Origin: an uncultured Pseudomonadales bacterium
Lineage (GTDB): Bacteria > Pseudomonadota > Gammaproteobacteria > Pseudomonadales > Azotimanducaceae
Length of the DNA stretch: 64,000 bases
Reading direction: 5' to 3'
NCBI GenBank assembly: GCA_958296295.1
Contig: OY282460.1
Span: 1 to 64,000, forward strand
Shown: positions 17,498-26,251 of the stretch, piece after piece
How the letters are laid out: every line of letters begins with the position of its first letter
Position numbering within the stretch: position 1 is the stretch's first letter
Notes under the pieces: model-generated
Database searches by the model: none
What the model was told of the DNA's origin: nothing
The model's input: only the letters and a program-made list of their open reading frames with translations
Translations under genes and position numbers: made by a program

Positions 17498-18067
17498 CTA
17501 GGGCGTGACCGCGACCGGAAACAGCGCCAACGTCTCCTGGCTGCCGTCCGACCGTTCCAACACCAGAGCCTCTTCGCGCACGGAAACAAGCACGCGGCCG
17601 TCCGCCAACGCTTCGCCGGGCCGGCGGCGGACCACTTCCGCGCCATCCGACACCGTGAGCAGCACCGCCTGCTCCGCTTCGTTCACGGCGACGCCGACGA
17701 ATCCTATCGCTTGGAGCAGCGCGCGCGGATTCGGTTCCGCCGGTGGCCCGCCGGCCGCCTCCGTTTCTTGTTGCGCGAGCCGTTCGCGCCCGTCCAGCAC
17801 GGAGAAGCCCCAGCGCCGGTTGATCAAGAACGGCGTCAGGTCCGGTGGCTGCGGCAGTTGCGCGTCCGCCGGCAGTTCGGCGGCGCCGGCGCGCGCCACG
17901 TCCGGCGACGCGCTCCCAACCGGCAGCAACGCGGCCATTGCGACGACGACGAGCAGGAGCAGCCCGGTCGCCGCCATCGGCCCGCGCAGCACGGCCGGCG
18001 CGCGGTGCCGGATCGCGGCGGCCGCCTGCGACAGAGCGGCCCAAACGGGCGTTTGCCGCCAGTTCAT
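17498..18067 (-). CDS. Type II secretion GspC/GspN-like inner-membrane protein
   Basis: A 189-residue protein with a short cytoplasmic N-terminus, one membrane segment (ATGLLLLVVVAMAALLPV, residues 33-50), a Pro-rich linker and a small beta domain at 115-185 (ALLQAIGFVGVAVNEAEQA; VVRRRPGEALADGRVLV). This layout fits the homology region of GspC, which joins the inner-membrane platform to the secretin, or the GspN/PilP-like proteins. Position between gspM and gspD supports this. It overlaps gspM by four bases. Which of the two names applies cannot be decided from sequence reading alone. Confidence 0.6.
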   Translation of the reverse strand: MNWRQTPVWAALSQAAAAIRHRAPAVLRGPMAATGLLLLVVVAMAALLPVGSASPDVARAGAAELPADAQLPQPPDLTPFLINRRWGFSVLDGRERLAQQETEAAGGPPAEPNPRALLQAIGFVGVAVNEAEQAVLLTVSDGAEVVRRRPGEALADGRVLVSVREEALVLERSDGSQETLALFPVAVTP

Positions 18068-18684
18068 CCAGCCTGCCGCCCGGTGCCGCCGGCGGCACCC
18101 GATTGGCGGCTCTCCGCCGCGATGCCAAGGAAGTAGGCGGAGAGCAACAAGGTGAACTGGCGACTGTTGCGCCGCATGGAGAGCCGATCGACCACCAGTT
18201 TCTTCTCGCTCTCGGCCACCGCGAGCAGCAGTTCCAAGGCCCCGGCGCCGTGGTACTCGCCGGTAAGCCGGGCTTGGACGCGCAACACGTCCGGCAGGCC
18301 GGGGGCCGGCTGAGTCAACCCCGATTGGATGCGCGGCTTTTGGAAACCGTGCTGCGTCGCCAAGGCGGTCAACGTTTGCTGCAATTGGGCTTGGGCCTGG
18401 CCGGCCGTGTCGGCGCGCCACAGCCACCGTTCCAAAGCGCGATCGCCGGCCCGCGCCGCATCGAGCAACTCGTCCCAGTCGTCGCGCTGAAAGGCGCTCG
18501 TCATCGCCGCCAAGCGGGCCGTCTGTTCGGCATGGTCCCCGCGCGCCGCCGCCAACCGCTCGCCCTGCGCAAGCAGAAGATTGACCAGCACGATGGCGGC
18601 GACCACCCACGCGCCCAGCCGCAACGGCGGCTTGTCCGCGAGCTCGCCGCGCGCACGATCCAGCCAATTGCGCCATGCGCTCAC
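18064..18684 (-). CDS. gspM: Type II secretion platform protein GspM
   Basis: A 206-residue bitopic protein: short N-terminus, membrane helix (LGAWVVAAIVLVNLLLAQG, residues 23-41) and a periplasmic ferredoxin-like domain, as in GspM/PilO. The GTG start overlaps the gspL stop (GTGA). GspM pairs with GspL in the inner-membrane platform. Sequence conservation is low, so the call rests on topology, size and position. Confidence 0.72.
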   Translation of the reverse strand: MSAWRNWLDRARGELADKPPLRLGAWVVAAIVLVNLLLAQGERLAAARGDHAEQTARLAAMTSAFQRDDWDELLDAARAGDRALERWLWRADTAGQAQAQLQQTLTALATQHGFQKPRIQSGLTQPAPGLPDVLRVQARLTGEYHGAGALELLLAVAESEKKLVVDRLSMRRNSRQFTLLLSAYFLGIAAESRQSGAAGGTGRQAG

Positions 18685-19736
18685 GAGGCGCTCTCCGCGC
18701 CGGCCGGCGGCCGCACTTTCAGCACGATGTCCACCCGCCCGGGCCGCTGCCGGCCGCCGAGAACCACGCCATCGAACACCGCCGACAGACCGTCCACGCA
18801 AGCCACGGGATCCAGCGCCGGCCCGGTGAGGGCCAAGTTGAGCCGACCGCCTTGGTAACGCCATTCGCGCAGCGCGACATCCGCCGGCAGCGCGCCGTCC
18901 GTCAAGATCATGAGCTCCGGCTGCGAGGGGCCGAAGAGCAGCGCGGCCAAGGCGGCGCGGCGGGCTCGCAGTTTGCGCACCTCGCTGCGGGCGTCCAAGA
19001 CCGGCGCCAGTTCCTCCTCCAGACGCTCCACCTCGGCGGCGGCTGCCGCGCTTGCGTGAGACGTCTTCCAAATGCGCGTTTCCTGCCAGCAGGCGACCAC
19101 GGCGAAGAGCGCGAGACCGCACGCCACCAAGGGGCGTTCGCGCAAGCGCAGCCATTCGCCCGGCGTGACGGGCGTGGCCCACGGTTCAACGCCGATGTCG
19201 GCGGCAAGCGCGGCCAGCCGCGCGGGGGCGGCGGGGGCGTTCGCACGGGCGGCGAACCAGTCCTCGATGCTCTTGGTTGGCTGTTGCGGCGACCAATAGG
19301 AATCCCGCAGCACGCCGGCGTCCCAAAGCTGCAGCTCGAAACCGTGGTGGCAGGCTTGCAGATGCACGCCATCCGCCTTCTTGGGATGGAACACAGTCTC
19401 CGGCAGCAGTTCGCCGAGTGGCCGACCGAGCGGATTGGCCTCGTCGTCCCCGGAGCTCGAGACGCCCACCTGATCGGCGTTCCAGAGCCACACCATCGCC
19501 GCGCTGCCGGCCCAGACCGCGTGATGGCCCGTGCTAGTGAACGGGCTCCACAACGGGATGTTGAGCGCCAAGGCGGCGCGGCGTTTGTTGCGCGGCACGT
19601 TGGCGAAATCCGCGCAGCGGTACAAGCACAGCCCGCGCCCGACGATCCGACGACGGCGCCGGGCCGCCACCGGAAGGACCTCGGCGCCGGCCGCGGTCTC
19701 TATGACGCTAGGTTGATTGAAAAAGCGGCGTAGCAG
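18681..19736 (-). CDS. gspL: Type II secretion platform protein GspL (PilN-like)
   Basis: A protein of about 350 residues. The C-terminal part has one membrane helix (LVACGLALFAVVACW), a coiled stretch (AAAAEVERLEEELAPVLDA) and a ferredoxin-like end (VDIVLKVRPPAG), as in GspL/PilN. The N-terminal part (SVIETAAGAEVLPVA...) would be the cytoplasmic domain that recruits the ATPase. No good ATG is found near the gspK stop; a CTG at 19736 is used because it begins the conserved LLRRFFNQPS stretch and overlaps gspK by 29 bp. The start is the weak point. Confidence 0.68.
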   Translation of the reverse strand: MLRRFFNQPSVIETAAGAEVLPVAARRRRRIVGRGLCLYRCADFANVPRNKRRAALALNIPLWSPFTSTGHHAVWAGSAAMVWLWNADQVGVSSSGDDEANPLGRPLGELLPETVFHPKKADGVHLQACHHGFELQLWDAGVLRDSYWSPQQPTKSIEDWFAARANAPAAPARLAALAADIGVEPWATPVTPGEWLRLRERPLVACGLALFAVVACWQETRIWKTSHASAAAAAEVERLEEELAPVLDARSEVRKLRARRAALAALLFGPSQPELMILTDGALPADVALREWRYQGGRLNLALTGPALDPVACVDGLSAVFDGVVLGGRQRPGRVDIVLKVRPPAGAESAS

Positions 19737-20742
19737 CTTCGCGCACAGGTTCCGCGCCGCCGACAGCGGGTTCGAAATACCGGTACTCCTTTCGCCAAGG
19801 GGCGATGGTGGATCCAAGCGTCTTGGCGACGCCGACAAGGGTTCGCGTGCGACCGCCCTCGCGCCAAAAAGCGAGACGCAGCCGCTTCGAAGGCAAGGGC
19901 GAGAAGCCGCCGGCCGGCCGCCAAGGCCGGCCAGCGACAGCGCCGACGGCAACGGCGCTGGTGAGCGGTTGCAGTTCGCGATAGGCGGCAACCCGCCGCG
20001 CCGCCGCCTCGTCGCCATCGAACAGCGCGGTGAGGAGCTCCAGCGGCATCGTGTTGACGTTGATGCCGTTGGTGATGGTCCCTGTGGTCACCCGGCGCAG
20101 GCGCGGCCACTGGTCCTCGGGCACCGCGGCCAAGGCGCCCAGCACTTTCCTCAGTTCCACGGGGCTTGCGAGATACCAGTTGCTCGGCGGCGCCAGCCCG
20201 GCGCGTTCGTAGCCGGAACGCTCGGCGCCGTTCAGCGACAAAGTGCCGTCACGATCGATGTAGTCGCGCAAGCGCGCCTGCAGAAGGGCGACATCCAACG
20301 ACGCGACGCCGGCGTGCAGCAGAGCGGCCCGGAATGGGACGGTCAACGGCTGGTTCACCGAGACCAGGCCGCTTTCGTCTTGCACCGAGAAACGGATCCG
20401 GCCAAGGCCGGCGTATGGCTCGCCCGCCACGGCGACCACGCCATCGCCCGGCGGCAGCGCCCTTGGCGCGTCCAAGTCCTGGAAGTGCTGCCGGCGCTCC
20501 AGAACCAGGCCGCGGTAACTCATGCGTCCGGTGATGAGGAGATACAGCAATGTCGCCTCGGTGGCGCGGGCGTCCAAATCGTCCTGCAGGGCTTGTTTGG
20601 CCTGATGGGCGCGTTCGCGATCCGCCGACGCCACGCTGTTGATGTAATCGGCCAGCACCATCAACGCCGCCAGCACCCACACCGTGGCGACCAGCACGAA
20701 GCCTCTTTGCCCCGGCGCACCGCCGCGAAAGCCCGGGATCAC
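19708..20742 (-). CDS. gspK: Type II secretion minor pseudopilin GspK
   Basis: A 344-residue protein beginning with a prepilin leader (GAPGQRG|FVLVATVWVLAALMV). It lacks the Glu at position +5 that other pseudopilins carry, which is a known feature of GspK. The large globular domain includes FSVQDESGLVSVNQ and NGINVNTMPLELLTALF, typical of the family. GspK caps the pseudopilus tip with GspI and GspJ. The GTG start overlaps the gspJ stop. Confidence 0.85.
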   Translation of the reverse strand: MIPGFRGGAPGQRGFVLVATVWVLAALMVLADYINSVASADRERAHQAKQALQDDLDARATEATLLYLLITGRMSYRGLVLERRQHFQDLDAPRALPPGDGVVAVAGEPYAGLGRIRFSVQDESGLVSVNQPLTVPFRAALLHAGVASLDVALLQARLRDYIDRDGTLSLNGAERSGYERAGLAPPSNWYLASPVELRKVLGALAAVPEDQWPRLRRVTTGTITNGINVNTMPLELLTALFDGDEAAARRVAAYRELQPLTSAVAVGAVAGRPWRPAGGFSPLPSKRLRLAFWREGGRTRTLVGVAKTLGSTIAPWRKEYRYFEPAVGGAEPVREAATPLFQST

Positions 20743-21353
20743 CAAGACTGACTCTCGTTGGGCAATGGAAACGGCGACGTTTCCACCCGGGCGACCCACA
20801 GCGTGTCTTGGTCGTCAACCACCAGCCGGACAAGCCGGGGAGTCCACTGGCCCGCCGCGCCCGCCATGGGCCATTCGTTGTGCCAAGTGCCGCCGCGATC
20901 GGCGTACTGGAAGGACAATCGGCCTCTCGCCGGCGCGGGCAATCGCCAAACTTGGGCGTCGTCCCTGGTTGCGCCTCCTTCGGCGTAGAGCAGAACGGGC
21001 GGCTCCTCGGCGACGATGGCCCAACGGGCCACGGTCGGCATGCCCGGCTCGGCCGCCAGCGGTTGCAGCGTGGTGCCGACGAAGCCGGCCGGGCCACCAT
21101 CGAATGCGCGCGCGTAGACGCCAACCGGCACGATGCCGCCAACGGAGGTTTCGAACCAGTGTTGCTGCATGGCGGAGAAGTCCGCGGCGCGGTGCGAGCG
21201 CGTCACGGCCTCGTAGCGGGCCGCGAAGAAACCCAGCGCTTGCACAAGGGAAGTGCCGAGCAGCGAGACCAGGGTGAGCACCACCAGCATTTCCATCAAC
21301 GTCAGGCCGCGCGGGTTGGCACGGGCCGCGGGCTTGGGACCGCTGCTCGTCAT
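20739..21353 (-). CDS. gspJ: Type II secretion minor pseudopilin GspJ
   Basis: A 204-residue pseudopilin with prepilin site NPRG|LTLMEMLVVLTLVSLLG, Glu at +5 present. The globular part contains RGRLSFQYADRGGTWHNEW and RLVRLVVDD. It forms the tip complex with GspI and GspK. The ATG overlaps the gspI stop (ATGA). Confidence 0.82.
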   Translation of the reverse strand: MTSSGPKPAARANPRGLTLMEMLVVLTLVSLLGTSLVQALGFFAARYEAVTRSHRAADFSAMQQHWFETSVGGIVPVGVYARAFDGGPAGFVGTTLQPLAAEPGMPTVARWAIVAEEPPVLLYAEGGATRDDAQVWRLPAPARGRLSFQYADRGGTWHNEWPMAGAAGQWTPRLVRLVVDDQDTLWVARVETSPFPLPNESQSW

Positions 21354-21850
21354 CGCGCCGGGGCCTCGGCGCGCAAATCGCGATGGCCAACTTGCCGCGT
21401 TCGCCAAGTGCCCAGCAGGCGGTTGCCGTGGCGAATGCGGAACTCGAGCTGGTAGAGGCCCACACGGTGCGGCCCGCGCCCCCCCAACGCGCCTTGGCTT
21501 TGGCGCATCGGCTCCACCAACGTGGCCGTCCAAGCCACTTCGTGATCGCCCATGACGAAGTTGCCCTGTTGCTGCTTGTCGGGGTTGATCGTGGACAGAA
21601 TCGTCACGGCGCGACGCACCACGGGCACCTGGGCGGAGACGTCGTCGGCGCGCGTCAACGCGATCAGGCTGCTGTTGAAGAGGCCGAACAACGCCATTCC
21701 GGCCACGGAGAGGACGGCCATCGCCACGACCGTCTCCAGCAAGGAGAAGCCGGCGGCGCGGCGCCGTGCCTTCGATCGCGGCGGCCCGGCCGGGGGCCAT
21801 GCGGAAGGGTGCCGGCAGGGGCAAGGGACGGGGCGGGCGTCGGCGTTCAC
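21350..21850 (-). CDS. gspI: Type II secretion minor pseudopilin GspI
   Basis: A 166-residue pseudopilin. Prepilin site RRAAG|FSLLETVVAMAVLSVAG with Glu +5. The leader is long (about 40 residues from the GTG at 21850) and Pro/Arg-rich, so the true start may be further in. The C-terminal strand GLYQLEFRIRHGNRLLGTW fits GspI. It starts seven bases after the gspH stop. Confidence 0.8.
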   Translation of the reverse strand: MNADARPVPCPCRHPSAWPPAGPPRSKARRRAAGFSLLETVVAMAVLSVAGMALFGLFNSSLIALTRADDVSAQVPVVRRAVTILSTINPDKQQQGNFVMGDHEVAWTATLVEPMRQSQGALGGRGPHRVGLYQLEFRIRHGNRLLGTWRTRQVGHRDLRAEAPAR

Positions 21851-21857
21851 ACTCGCC

Positions 21858-22373
21858 TCAGCTTCGCCCGGACGGAACACGGCAAAAGGGCGCTTCCAGC
21901 CGCAGGCGGATGGGCGGCAGGTCGGTGTGCAGCAGGGCCAACTCGCCGCCAAGGCAGACGCCCGTCGACCGGGCCAGCACCGGATCCCGCACTCGCACGC
22001 GCCAACCCGGGGGCACCTCAAGGGGGTAGGGCTCGAACCCGGGGGGCGCGGCTAGCGCTTCGCCGCCTTCGTCGTCCTCGGTGCCGACCACCGCGTACGC
22101 CCGCCGCCGCGCCGCGGCCTCGCGGCCGAGCGCCGAGAGTTGATCCAGAATGTGGTCGCGCTCGGTGTTGCGCGCGGCGGAGGCGTAGAGCCTGTCCAGA
22201 TTGGGCACCGCCACGGCCACCAGCAATGCGGCGAGCACAAGAACCACCAGCAACTCGATCAGCGTGAACCCGGCGGGCGGCCGGGACAACCTGCCGCTGG
22301 CCACGGACCGGGCGCAAGCCGCATGTGCCGGGCGGGAGGACGCTGGGGCCCGCGACTTCATGGCAAGCGGCAT
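21858..22373 (-). CDS. gspH: Type II secretion minor pseudopilin GspH
   Basis: A 171-residue pseudopilin with site RPPAG|FTLIELLVVLVLAALLV and Glu +5, followed by AVPNLDRLYASAARNTERD and a small beta domain. The leader from ATG 22373 is about 38 residues; an internal ATG at 22361 is also possible. GspH links the tip complex to the GspG shaft. Confidence 0.82.
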   Translation of the reverse strand: MPLAMKSRAPASSRPAHAACARSVASGRLSRPPAGFTLIELLVVLVLAALLVAVAVPNLDRLYASAARNTERDHILDQLSALGREAAARRRAYAVVGTEDDEGGEALAAPPGFEPYPLEVPPGWRVRVRDPVLARSTGVCLGGELALLHTDLPPIRLRLEAPFCRVPSGRS

Positions 22374-22398
22374 CGCAACCCGAACGGGCGCGTGAACC

Positions 22399-22881
22399 TT
22401 AGGACCGTTCCGGCAGCAAGCCAAAGTCCGCGTCGTTGCCGTCGCCACCGGGCTCCTTGTCCGCACCCAACGAATAAAGGACGTAGCCCCGGTCGTTATC
22501 CGCGCGTCGCTCGTAGCGGTACGGCGTGCGCCAAGGGTCGAGCGGCACTTGTTCGTCCAGATAAGGGCCGCGCCAGTATTGCGCCGCCTCGCCGGACGGG
22601 GCCTTGACCAGCGCTTCCAAGCCCTGATCCGTTGTGGGCAGTTCGCCGATGTCCATCTTGTACGTGAGCAGGCCGCTCTTGATGTGTTTCATCTGGATGT
22701 TGGCGGCGTCCACTTGGCCGCGCTCCAAATAGGTGAGCACGCGCGGCCCCACCAACGATGCCAGCAGGCCGATGATCACCAGCACCACGGTGAGTTCCAT
22801 CAGGCTCCAACCGCCGCTGGCGCGCCGTGCCATCGCTTGCGCACGGATGTTCTTCGTGGATACGCGGGAATAGCGGGGCAT
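22399..22881 (-). CDS. gspG: Type II secretion major pseudopilin GspG
   Basis: A 160-residue protein whose cleavage site is ASGG|WSLMELTVVLVIIGLLA: Trp stands at +1 instead of the usual Phe. The rest is typical, with IQMKHIKSGLLTYKMDIGEL, PTTDQGLEALV, the calcium-site region and a final GADKEPGGDGNDADFG. GspG polymerises into the periplasmic pseudopilus. The start at 22881 is used; one at 22833 (MARRASGG) gives a more normal leader. Confidence 0.88.
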   Translation of the reverse strand: MPRYSRVSTKNIRAQAMARRASGGWSLMELTVVLVIIGLLASLVGPRVLTYLERGQVDAANIQMKHIKSGLLTYKMDIGELPTTDQGLEALVKAPSGEAAQYWRGPYLDEQVPLDPWRTPYRYERRADNDRGYVLYSLGADKEPGGDGNDADFGLLPERS

Positions 22882-22915
22882 GCTCGATCGGGCGTCCACT
22901 CGCACGTTCTGGTTT

Positions 22916-24130
22916 TCAGACACTTCCGACACCGCCGGTTCCCGCAAGTTCATTGACGCTGGTCATCGCCAAGATGATGCCCACCATTATGGTTCCGAGG
23001 GCGCCGCCGATCAAGACGATGGCCAGCGGTTCCACCAACGCGAGCACGCGCTTCATGCGGCGGGTGCTGTTCTCCTGGTGCAGCGCCGCGAGCGCCCGCA
23101 GCATCTCGGCGAGTTCGCCGGACTGTTCGCCGACGCGAATCAGGTTGTAGCCCGCCGGCGTGAGCGCCCGGTTCTTCTCCAACGCTTCGGAAAGCGACGC
23201 GCCGGCCTTCACGTCCGTCGCCACCTTTTCTAGACGCGCGTTGCGGCCGGCCACGCGCACGCCTCCCGCCGCCAGCGACAGCGCGTCCATCAACTCCACC
23301 CGCGCGAACAGCATCGCCGCCATCACCGACGCCCACTTGGCGGCGTCCGTTTCCGTCAGCCAGGAGCCCAGCACCGGCAGCTTGGCGATGCCGTTGGTAA
23401 GGGCGGCGCGAGCCGCTGTGCTGCGCCACAACGCCGCGCCAATCAACACCACCCCAGCGAGCAGCGCCATGAACAGCCAAGTGTTGTCGTTGAACCAAAC
23501 TCCGCTGCCCAGAACGGCGCGGGCGAGGAACGGCAGATCCTTGCCCTCCTGCAGCAAATCGGCGAAGTTCGGCACCACGACGATGAACATGATCAGCACC
23601 GCCGCGACGGTGGAGGCGACGAGCATGGCGGGGTAGGTGAGCGCCCCGCGCAAATCCGCCGCCACTTTTTCGTCGTATTCCATTTGATCAACGGCTTCGC
23701 GCAGCGAGCGCGGCAGCTCGCCACTGAGTTCGCCGGCCTCGATAAGCTGATGCACATAGTCCGGCAGACGCAATGCGCTGGCGCGGACCGCCTGCCCAAA
23801 GCTGTCGCCGCGCATGAGCGCTTGCCCGATGCCGCCGAACGCCGCCGCCAACATGGGATGTCCGCTGCCGCGGCTTTGCGCCACCACGGCGTCCGCCAGC
23901 GTGACGCCGGAGCCAAGCAACGTCGCCAGCTCGCGAAACGCCACCACCAGGTCCGCCGCCTTGACACGGCGGCGCAACGCCGGCAGCGGAGACGGCTTGC
24001 GCTCGGCCACATCCACGGCGACCCGCCCGTCCCGGGCAAGTGTACGCACCACATCCGCCGGCGACGACGCCTCCAGCCGGCCGCGAAAAGGTTGGCCGTT
24101 CTCGTCAACGGCGCGGTAATCGTATTCCAC
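22916..24130 (-). CDS. gspF: Type II secretion inner-membrane platform protein GspF
   Basis: A 404-residue protein with two GspF domains and three membrane helices. The N-terminus EYDYRAVDENGQPFRGRLEA is diagnostic, and the end RVLALVEPLAIVLIGGALG contains the second domain's conserved EP. GspF is the polytopic core that binds the GspE ATPase. The GTG at 24130 begins this motif. This is the first gene of the cluster; gspE, which normally precedes gspF, is absent upstream. Confidence 0.9.
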   Translation of the reverse strand: MEYDYRAVDENGQPFRGRLEASSPADVVRTLARDGRVAVDVAERKPSPLPALRRRVKAADLVVAFRELATLLGSGVTLADAVVAQSRGSGHPMLAAAFGGIGQALMRGDSFGQAVRASALRLPDYVHQLIEAGELSGELPRSLREAVDQMEYDEKVAADLRGALTYPAMLVASTVAAVLIMFIVVVPNFADLLQEGKDLPFLARAVLGSGVWFNDNTWLFMALLAGVVLIGAALWRSTAARAALTNGIAKLPVLGSWLTETDAAKWASVMAAMLFARVELMDALSLAAGGVRVAGRNARLEKVATDVKAGASLSEALEKNRALTPAGYNLIRVGEQSGELAEMLRALAALHQENSTRRMKRVLALVEPLAIVLIGGALGTIMVGIILAMTSVNELAGTGGVGSV

Positions 24131-24395
24131 GCTAACGCTCTTGCGAGGGCACAGTTGGATGACCGGCGTGGCACCGCGCAAGGCACTGCGCGGCTGCGCA
24201 CTCCGACGGCATCATACAACAGGCCCAGCGGCGCTCTCTCCTCTGAAAGCCGGGGTTGCCAGAGCCTGTGACTGGCCGCGGCGAGGAGAGTTCAACGCGA
24301 TGGCTCAGCCCCAGTTTCCCGTGCGGATGCGCTCCATCAACTCGTGCATCGTCTGGGGCCACGGCGGAAGGGCCTTCTCGAATGCGGCACGGGGG

Positions 24396-25703
24396 TCAAC
24401 CGTCCAGCCCCGCGGCCAGGTCGCCAATCACGGGCGCGCCACCAACGCGGCCGTCCCGATACACCTGTTCAAGGTCTTCGCGCGATCTAATGCGGTAGTC
24501 GGTCAACGGCGTGAAGCGCGAGACGCCCGCTCCGTCCTTCCGCGCGAGCCAGACATCGTCGAGTTCGAGGCCGTCGCGTAGCATCCCGGTGTCGTGGACG
24601 GCCGTTACCAACTGGGCGCCGTGCCGGTTCGCCGCCGCGCTCTTGAAGAGCCGGATCAGCGCTGTCGTCAGGCGGTGATGGAGGCTTGAGTCCAATTCGT
24701 CCACCACAACGAGCCGGCCTGCCGAGATGGCGTTCAGCAACGGGATGGCCAAGCCGGCGAGCCTTTGCGTGCCGCGGCTTTCGAAGTTGTAGTTAAGCGA
24801 GCAACTCCCCTCGGTGCTCGCGTGGAGGAAGCGGAGCCGTTTGAATCGCCGCGCCGGCGCCTCGATGGACGTTCCAGCCAACTCACCGGCGATGCGGGAA
24901 ATCTTTCTGACTTGCTCGCGACCAGCCTCGGACAGCTCGACATCCGAGATCTCCACGCCGGTCACGCCAACATCCGCTTGCCGCATCAGTTCCACGAACG
25001 CGTCCCGGTGCGCGAAGCCCTCGAGCGCCGTCGCGATCTGCGTTTCGACGGCTTGGCCGCTTAGCGGCTGCAGCGGCTGCCAATGTTCCGCGAACTGCCG
25101 GTGGATCGCGGCGAGCTGCGGATGGTTGTTCTGCGCGGCGGCGGAGAGGAAGAGGCTATTGGCGCGCGTGAGCGCGGCCATCGAGCGGTTCTCGCCGCGC
25201 AAGCGACCGCCGAAGGCCACCCGCGTTTCGCCGCTCGCCGTCTTCCGGGTGAACAACATCTGCGTCGTCTGCCGCTTGTGCCGCACGATGCGGTGCAGCC
25301 ATTCGTCCGTGTATTCGGTGTCGTTAAACCCGAAGCCGTATTCGTACACCTCTTGCGGAGCATCCGCGTCGTGGCCGTTGATGGTGAACAGGCAATCGAA
25401 CCGGGTGGGCTTGCCCGCGCTGGCTTGGTCGAGCAGGAAGGGCACCCGCGGGACGGGATCGGTGGCATCCCGAGACTTGTGCGACGCCACGACGTGACGG
25501 CGCATCGCCTGGACCGCGTCCACGAGATTGGACTTGCCCGACGCGTTGGCACCGTACACGACGGCCAATGGCACCGCCGCCTCCCCCACGACGGGCACAG
25601 GCACCACGACGCCCGACCGTTTGACCCGTTTGGCCGCGGTGAGGATCAGCTCCTGACGGTCGCGGATGGAGAGATGGTTCTCCACTCCAAATCGCAATAG
25701 CAT
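24396..25703 (-). CDS. AAA ATPase of the AAA_15/AAA_21 (SMC-like) type
   Basis: A 435-residue ATPase beginning MLLRFGVENHLSIRDRQ. Walker A is VVYGANASGKSNLVDAV (about residue 50); the signature region SRGTQRLAGLAIPLLNA and Walker B LVVVDELDSSLHHRL come near 310-340, and a His switch is in VTAVHDTGML. Proteins of this type (COG1106) act alone or with RloB-like partners in phage defence. No RloB-type partner follows it here, so it appears orphaned; what it controls is unknown. It is separated from gspF by 265 bp and is probably an independent insertion. Confidence 0.8.
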   Translation of the reverse strand: MLLRFGVENHLSIRDRQELILTAAKRVKRSGVVVPVPVVGEAAVPLAVVYGANASGKSNLVDAVQAMRRHVVASHKSRDATDPVPRVPFLLDQASAGKPTRFDCLFTINGHDADAPQEVYEYGFGFNDTEYTDEWLHRIVRHKRQTTQMLFTRKTASGETRVAFGGRLRGENRSMAALTRANSLFLSAAAQNNHPQLAAIHRQFAEHWQPLQPLSGQAVETQIATALEGFAHRDAFVELMRQADVGVTGVEISDVELSEAGREQVRKISRIAGELAGTSIEAPARRFKRLRFLHASTEGSCSLNYNFESRGTQRLAGLAIPLLNAISAGRLVVVDELDSSLHHRLTTALIRLFKSAAANRHGAQLVTAVHDTGMLRDGLELDDVWLARKDGAGVSRFTPLTDYRIRSREDLEQVYRDGRVGGAPVIGDLAAGLDG

Positions 25704-26251
25704 CCTTATATCACTTCAGAAAGCAGCTTTGCGGCGTATTGTGCCACTAAATACAATTAGAGCTGAAGGATAGGGGATTGTAAGCGGCCAACGCCCAACA
25801 GAATTGCCGCTTGGCGGCTCGAAGAACCGCACACTGTGCGACTGGAGCCGGGTTGGCTAGCTTGGGAGTGGCCTCACCAGCCGGGCCACCGAAGAAAGGC
25901 GTCATCGCCCTGCCGAGGAGAACAACACCATCGGTGTTTCGCGCGTCCCCGCTCGGGATCACGCGCCACGAACCCGGCCAGTGAGGAACGACAATATAGC
26001 AGCGACAAGCGGGCTGGAACGCCGTCGTGGAGCGGTGAACCAGCGCCGAGGGCGATTCTTCAATCGCGTCAAATCGTTAACCTGCACGGTTCCATTATTC
26101 TTTCACTTTCTCGAAGATCCGAAGCACCATCGCGTCCAAGCACGGATCCAACGTCCGCTGTGCTCACACTTGGAGCAACCGGGCTACGTCGTTCCTGCGA
26201 CGCGGTCGCTTATGATCGGCGCCAAGCAATCGGGTTGGCCGAGGCGCGAGC
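25704..26251. other. Intergenic stretch, nothing recognised
   Basis: About 548 bp between two divergent genes. Short open frames on both strands lack start signals and family features. The AT-rich part near 25725-25770 may hold the promoter of the AAA ATPase gene, but no clear -35/-10 pair is visible. Confidence 0.4.

Noticed and set aside
24305..24399. 31-codon open tail on the minus strand (AAFEKALPPWPQTMHELM...) after the AAA ATPase
   Set aside because: No start codon and no family; possibly the end of a lost gene. Mentioned only under the ATPase finding.
25704..26251. Search for a tRNA or small RNA gene in the largest central intergenic region
   Set aside because: No cloverleaf, no CCA end and no strong hairpin could be identified by eye.
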